The notes under the pieces are model-generated. The model was not told where the DNA came from. It worked only from the letters and a program-made list of their open reading frames with translations, and searched no databases. DNA of 10,436 bases from Dissophora ornata (Eukaryota > Mortierellomycota > Mortierellomycetes > Mortierellales > Mortierellaceae): positions 1-10,436 of the forward strand of contig MU617580.1 in assembly GCA_025201705.1 (NCBI GenBank), given 5' to 3'. The translations under genes and the position numbers were made by a program. Shown here piece by piece: positions 7,403-10,436 of the stretch. Position 1 is the first letter of the stretch. Each line of letters begins with the position of its first letter.

Positions 7403-8050
7403 TAAGAGTTTTTTGCTTTTTTGTAGTTTCCCGGGGTCACAAATTTGAATACGCCAGGTGAGCCATTCTAGCCTGGCTTCATTTTGTGGTCCTGTAACCG
7501 GCGTCAAGTTTCAGACAGAAGACAGCGATACAGATTATCATATCGTCAAAATAAAATAACTTTTAAACGGATGTAGATGAATCTAATGTGTTGACCGAGG
7601 AAGTGTAGATGATTGCATTACAAACAGTTAACTTTCTTGCCCCGAAATCAAGTTGTTGAAAAAGTCTGCTCCCCCTAAACTCTCCTGGGCGTTGGTATCC
7701 CTTTGAGAGCGACAAATTGTCCACAGGGGAGGGGGGGGGGGGAAGGGAGTGTCATTGCTGGAAATATGTATTTCGCCCTCTTTTTCATTGAGATGCCCAA
7801 GTTCATCCAAGTGGAAACTCTTTCATCTAGTAGTATGCTTTCGATCAAACATTCCCTAGTACCGCTTCATAGAATTGCATCTCCCTAGAATAATGAACAG
7901 TTGACTGAGTTCCTTCGAACTCTGCGTCCGAGAAATCACAGGTCATACCAGGGAAACCATCGACAAAACTCGTCGAACGACTTGAAGGTTTGCGAACCAG
8001 AAAGTGTTGTTTGTGGTGACTCCTGCGTCTTGCCGAATATTATCGATAAA
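7403..8050. other. Intergenic stretch without a supported gene
   Basis: Contains a G run at 7731-7742 and otherwise unremarkable AT-leaning sequence with only short open frames. No repeat, RNA gene or recognised protein is seen. Confidence 0.6.
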
Positions 8051-8143
8051 CAGTCAACTCTCGTTACAATGACATGTTTTGTATGTACAGATATTTTGGA
8101 GGTGTCATTATAAGCGATTGTATGACAATGTCGTTACAACGAG
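8051..8143 (+). mobile_element. Possible DNA-transposon terminus or MITE (pogo/Tigger-like)
   Basis: The segment begins CAGTCAACTCTCGTTACAAT, recalling the CAG...CTCGTT ends of Tigger/pogo-type Tc1-mariner elements. CTCGTTACAATGACA (8060-8074) is matched in inverted orientation by TGTCGTTACAACGAG (8129-8143) with three transition differences. Both fit decay from CTCGTTATAACGACA. Related motifs, TGTCATTATAAGCGA and GGCATTATAACGGA, lie at 8103-8117 and 8229-8242. No matching far terminus, intact TA target duplication or DDE transposase is visible, so this would be a relic or a solo end. Confidence 0.4.
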
Positions 8144-8232
8144 AAGAAATGCATAGTAATAAAAAAAAAATAGAATGAGAATTCAAGTGGTGTCACCACA
8201 TGGAAAATGATGTCAGTACAACGCGGGTGGCA

Positions 8233-8540
8233 TTATAACGGATCACCAATAGGATGATGATCTTCTGCTTCTGTAATATAGGATATCTTGCGGAAGTGAA
8301 GGTAACATTCACGTCGCCATAAGTAATCATCGACAATAAAGCCATGGACAGAGTCACCCTGCATACAAGTCTTGATGGTGGCCGTCTTGTCCCCCTTGGA
8401 GCTTTTCGACTGGATAGTTTATGTGGCCGTCGGTGTTTGTCCAAGCTATGCGATAGTAGATCGCCAGCGTCCGTCATGGAGCCGACTATCCCTAATAACG
8501 AGCCATCCGTGTCTTTCGCAGTGTTGGGGTAGTAACCCCC
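8233..8540 (-). pseudogene. Frameshifted relic of an unrecognised protein gene
   Basis: Three consecutive protein-like stretches use two alternating frames. The first, running down to about 8449, includes RHGWLVIRDSRLHDGRWR and ends at a TAG (8448-8446). The second, about 8460-8357, includes YYRIAWTNTDGHINYPVEKL and ends at a TGA (8356-8354). The third, in the same frame as the first, begins DSVHGFIVDDYLWRRECY at 8355 and ends at TAA 8235-8233. The two shifts cancel, as expected from small indels in a formerly continuous gene. Upstream lies a C10/T9 run (8536-8554) and more broken open sequence to about 8895. I do not recognise the family. Confidence 0.5.
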
Positions 8541-8673
8541 CCCCCTTTTTTTTTGATAGTGTGCGACGCAGCCCAGGTCCCCATTAGCACGAGTGCTGAT
8601 CGATCGCCGATAATTGCGCTTTGACCTTGATTGAGGGTCTGGGCGTATGGAATATGGCAAGGTGTGATTTTGC

Positions 8674-8895
8674 TCACGATTGCTTGGTGTGAGGGAGAGG
8701 AGAACAGGAGAACGGGATTTGCAATACACTACCATGGCACGCCAAACTATTCGGAGACCTAGACGACCCAAATACATTCTCGTGGTTTCCATTTGGAAAC
8801 TCATCTATGAAAGATACTTCCTCGTCATGGGTTGTCTGCGTAGTTCGAGAATTGATAGTGAACTCGTCGGACTCCATCTTGCTATACCTCACCAT
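8674..8895 (-). pseudogene. Possible upstream part of the same decayed gene
   Basis: A 73-codon ATG ORF, MVRYSKMESDEFTINSRTTQ and onward, with acidic, coding-like composition. It lies between the conserved ORF of repeat copy A (ending 8882) and the frameshifted relic (8540-8233), on the same strand. The order suggests a single degenerate gene running from about 9070 to 8233, but no continuous frame or splice pattern proves it. No family is recognised. Confidence 0.25.
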
Positions 8896-9246
8896 CTTCT
8901 TGTTCCTGGAAGTGAAGGCTGGAAATTATCATGGACTTTCCTGAAAGGAAGAGGAGTGTCACTTGGTCTTGTGCTCTTGCTTGCGGGCTAAGCTTTTCCT
9001 CTCGCTCTGCTATGTAGCCCAGAGTTTCGTTCAGTTCTTGTAGCACTGCTGGAGACAGAGTCGCCACCAATGTCGAGACGTCTCTATTTAATTTTGTCTT
9101 TATTTTTTTATTCTTGCTTTTTTAACGACGGCGGTTGCATGCAGGCACAGGGGGTCGAGTTCGAGAACTTGGGACTTGAAGCGGGTTCTGTCAGTATCAG
9201 CGGTGCTCGCTATTCGCCTCGTAACAACAGCTGCTTGCTTTGTCCG
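8895..9246 (-). repeat. Large dispersed direct repeat, copy A, with truncated conserved ORF
   Basis: Homologous to 9971-10436 in the same orientation. The best block (about 8970-9055) is almost identical to its partner. On the minus strand it encodes VATLSPAVLQELNETLGYIA followed by EREEKLS (ORF 9070-8882), shared with copy B. Relative to B it lacks the segment carrying the ATG and the first 20 or so codons, and a one-base difference in an A run shifts the frame after ERE. The sequence upstream of the ORF (9120-9246) is also shared, so the repeat includes a 5' flank. Confidence 0.85.
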
Positions 9247-9445
9247 AGGGCGTATTTCTAGCGTCCGCGTTCGATGTCGATTCCGCGTTTGTGTCTACAA
9301 CACTGGGGGTATCGCGGATGGGGACTTGTCTAGAGACTCGACCAGTTGGTAAGACTTGAAGACCTGACGGACTGTAAGGGAACCTTTGCAAAAGAACAGC
9401 TTTGCACTGTTGCGCCGAATGGTTCGTAGAAGGACTTATGCTTTG

Positions 9446-9642
9446 TTCTGAGGGTCGATGATGGAGGAAGTGTTGTGCAAGGGAATTCGGTCGAGCTGGA
9501 AACTATGGCGCCTCAGTAGTGGTGGGGGAAGAGTGGAACGATTATTCTGAGAGTCGACGATGGAAGAAGTGCTGTACAAGGGAATTCGATGGAGCTGGAA
9601 CTATGGCGCATCAGTGGTGGTAAGGAGGAGTGGAACGATTGT
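9446..9642 (+). repeat. 99-bp tandem duplication, two diverged units
   Basis: Unit 1 is 9446-9544 and unit 2 is 9545-9642, both starting TTCTGAG(G/A)GTCGA. They share AAGGGAATTCG, GAGCTGG and GAGTGGAACGATT. They differ at scattered positions and by single-base indels. A partial third piece (CAGTGGTGGTAAAG) follows at about 9646. The units contain GATGGA(G/A)GAAGTG but keep no common long frame. Confidence 0.85.
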
Positions 9643-9970
9643 TTTCAGTGGTGGTAAAGAAAAGAGAGGAAGACAGCATCGATTTTGTTTTTCAGAGATT
9701 GAGTAAAATGAGAAGGCGAGGGCGACGGAATTTGCAGCTGCAGTGGAAAAAGAAAAGGGCGGGAAAACAAAGGAGCAGCAAAACAAAATAACGGGAATTA
9801 TTCCTTTGGTGTAGAATCAGGAGTAGTCCGTTGCGTTTGACGCATAAATCCCATGTAGTCTCTTCTACTCTTCCTCCGCTCACAGTTCAGCGGCCTGCTC
9901 TTGAAGTTTCTTGTGGAAGATATTCTAAGCAGGACACCTGTAAATGGTGACTGTCAGAACCCCCCCCCCT
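9643..9970. other. Spacer between repeats, no supported gene
   Basis: Purine-rich sequence, then a C run at 9961-9969 at the edge of repeat copy B. A 63-codon minus-strand frame (9883-9692) is hydrophobic and Phe/Leu-rich near its end but looks like a by-product of the purine-rich plus strand. Confidence 0.5.
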
Positions 9971-10436
9971 TCTTCTTGTTACTGGAAGGGTGAGTTGCGC
10001 TGGACTTTTGCTGCTCGTTGGTTAGTTCACATGGACTTTCCTAGTGATCGGTAAAAAGGAAGAGGAGTGTCACTTGTTCTTGTGCTCTTGCTTGCGGGCT
10101 AAGCTTTTTTTCTCTCGCTCTGCTATGTAGCCCAGAGTTTCGTTCAGTTCTTGTAGTATTACTGGAGACAGAGTCGCCGCCAATGTTACAGAAAGCAAGC
10201 GTTCATGGCCTGGATCCGAGACGTCTCTATTAAATTCTGTGGATCTCGCTCGGGCAGACATTTTCTGTGCAAAAAAAATGACGGAAACGAAAAACGTCTT
10301 TTTTTTTATTCTGGTTTTTTAACGACGGCGGTTGCATGAAGGCACAGGGAGTCGAGTTCTTGGACACGAAGTGGTTTCTGACAGTACTAGTGGTGCTCGC
10401 TATTTGCCTTGTAACGACAGTTGCTTGCTTTGTCCG
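9971..10436 (-). repeat. Large dispersed direct repeat, copy B (runs off the window)
   Basis: Same orientation as copy A, offset growing from 1,076 to 1,190 bp because B holds segments missing from A (near 10000-10030, 10186-10218 and about 10235-10300). Similarity reaches the last base, so the true repeat extends beyond the window. B carries the fuller version of the shared ORF. Confidence 0.85.
10070..10261 (-). CDS. Small conserved ORF of repeat B (63 aa), unknown
   Basis: The ORF starts at an ATG in favourable context (AAAATG, A at -3), MSARARSTEFNRDVSDPGHE, and continues into LSPVILQELNETLGYIAERE, ending in a Lys-rich tail before TGA. The middle part is conserved at protein level with copy A, with mostly conservative changes (PAV to PVI), which fits former coding capacity. 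It may be a small protein, a first exon, or the broken 5' end of a longer gene. The C-terminus differs from copy A through a one-base shift in an A run. No family is recognised; the helix-prone LQELNETLGYIAERE is the only notable structure. Confidence 0.3.
   Translation of the reverse strand: MSARARSTEFNRDVSDPGHERLLSVTLAATLSPVILQELNETLGYIAEREKKSLARKQEHKNK

Noticed and set aside
7376..7450. Tiny intron GTAAGAG...TTTTTTGTAG followed by a mini-exon
   Set aside because: The intron would be about 25 nt, far below the 75-103 nt seen in this window.
7899..8058. Pair GTTGACTG (about 7899) and CAGTCAAC (8051) as terminal inverted repeats of one element
   Set aside because: They point outward rather than inward, and sequence beyond the eight bases does not match, so chance is likelier.
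8193..8804. 203-codon minus-strand ORF as an intact gene
   Set aside because: Its frame differs from the protein-like stretches at 8233-8540 and it reads through a homopolymer A/G run. Its composition looks non-natural beside the two alternative frames.
9150..9175. GAGTTCGAGAACTT resembling a tRNA B box
   Set aside because: No A box or cloverleaf arms at the right distance, and the matching position in copy B does not keep the motif.
8895..10436. Copies A and B as two LTRs of a retrotransposon
   Set aside because: The spacer is only about 0.7-0.8 kb with no gag/pol, primer-binding site or polypurine tract, and the ends lack TG...CA borders.

Overview
The window looks like a piece of a fungal nuclear genome. 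The one well-supported gene, on the minus strand, has short introns (87-103 nt inside the coding part) with GTATGT or GTAAGT donors, pyrimidine-rich YAG acceptors and, in one intron, a CTAAT branch-like site. Its product is closest to the fungal Puf4 type of Pumilio/PUF RNA-binding protein. Mid-range base composition and this intron style would suit an early-diverging fungus (Mucoromycota, for example Mortierella-like), but that placement is inference.

Layout. Positions 1-440 are the CU-rich 3' flank of the PUF gene, with several AG microsatellites. Positions 441-3845 hold the supported coding part: five exons, about 1,007 residues. In order the protein has a charged coiled coil, a long disordered region, a CCCH zinc finger, a Gln tract, eight PUF repeats and an unusual Met/Gly/Asn-rich tail. 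The 5' end of the gene (3846-4606) is unresolved: in-frame sequence continues upstream to about 3960, and at least one more intron (4530-4604) lies in the leader. Positions 4607 to about 5300 are a strongly pyrimidine-rich (on the transcribed strand) leader and probable promoter.

From about 5300 to the right edge I find no convincing intact gene. This part holds microsatellites, a 74-bp near-identical direct repeat (6830 and 7156), a possible DNA-transposon terminus (8051-8143), a frameshifted gene relic (8233-8540, minus), a 99-bp tandem duplication (9446-9642), and a large dispersed direct repeat seen twice (8895-9246 and 9971-10436). That large repeat carries a conserved short ORF on the minus strand. 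Together this looks like a decayed, repeat-derived intergenic region beside a single conserved regulatory gene.

The most interesting items are the PUF protein's combination of CCCH finger and Met-rich tail, possible autoregulatory UGUA sites in its 3' flank, and the unrecognised multicopy gene family whose remnants fill the right third.
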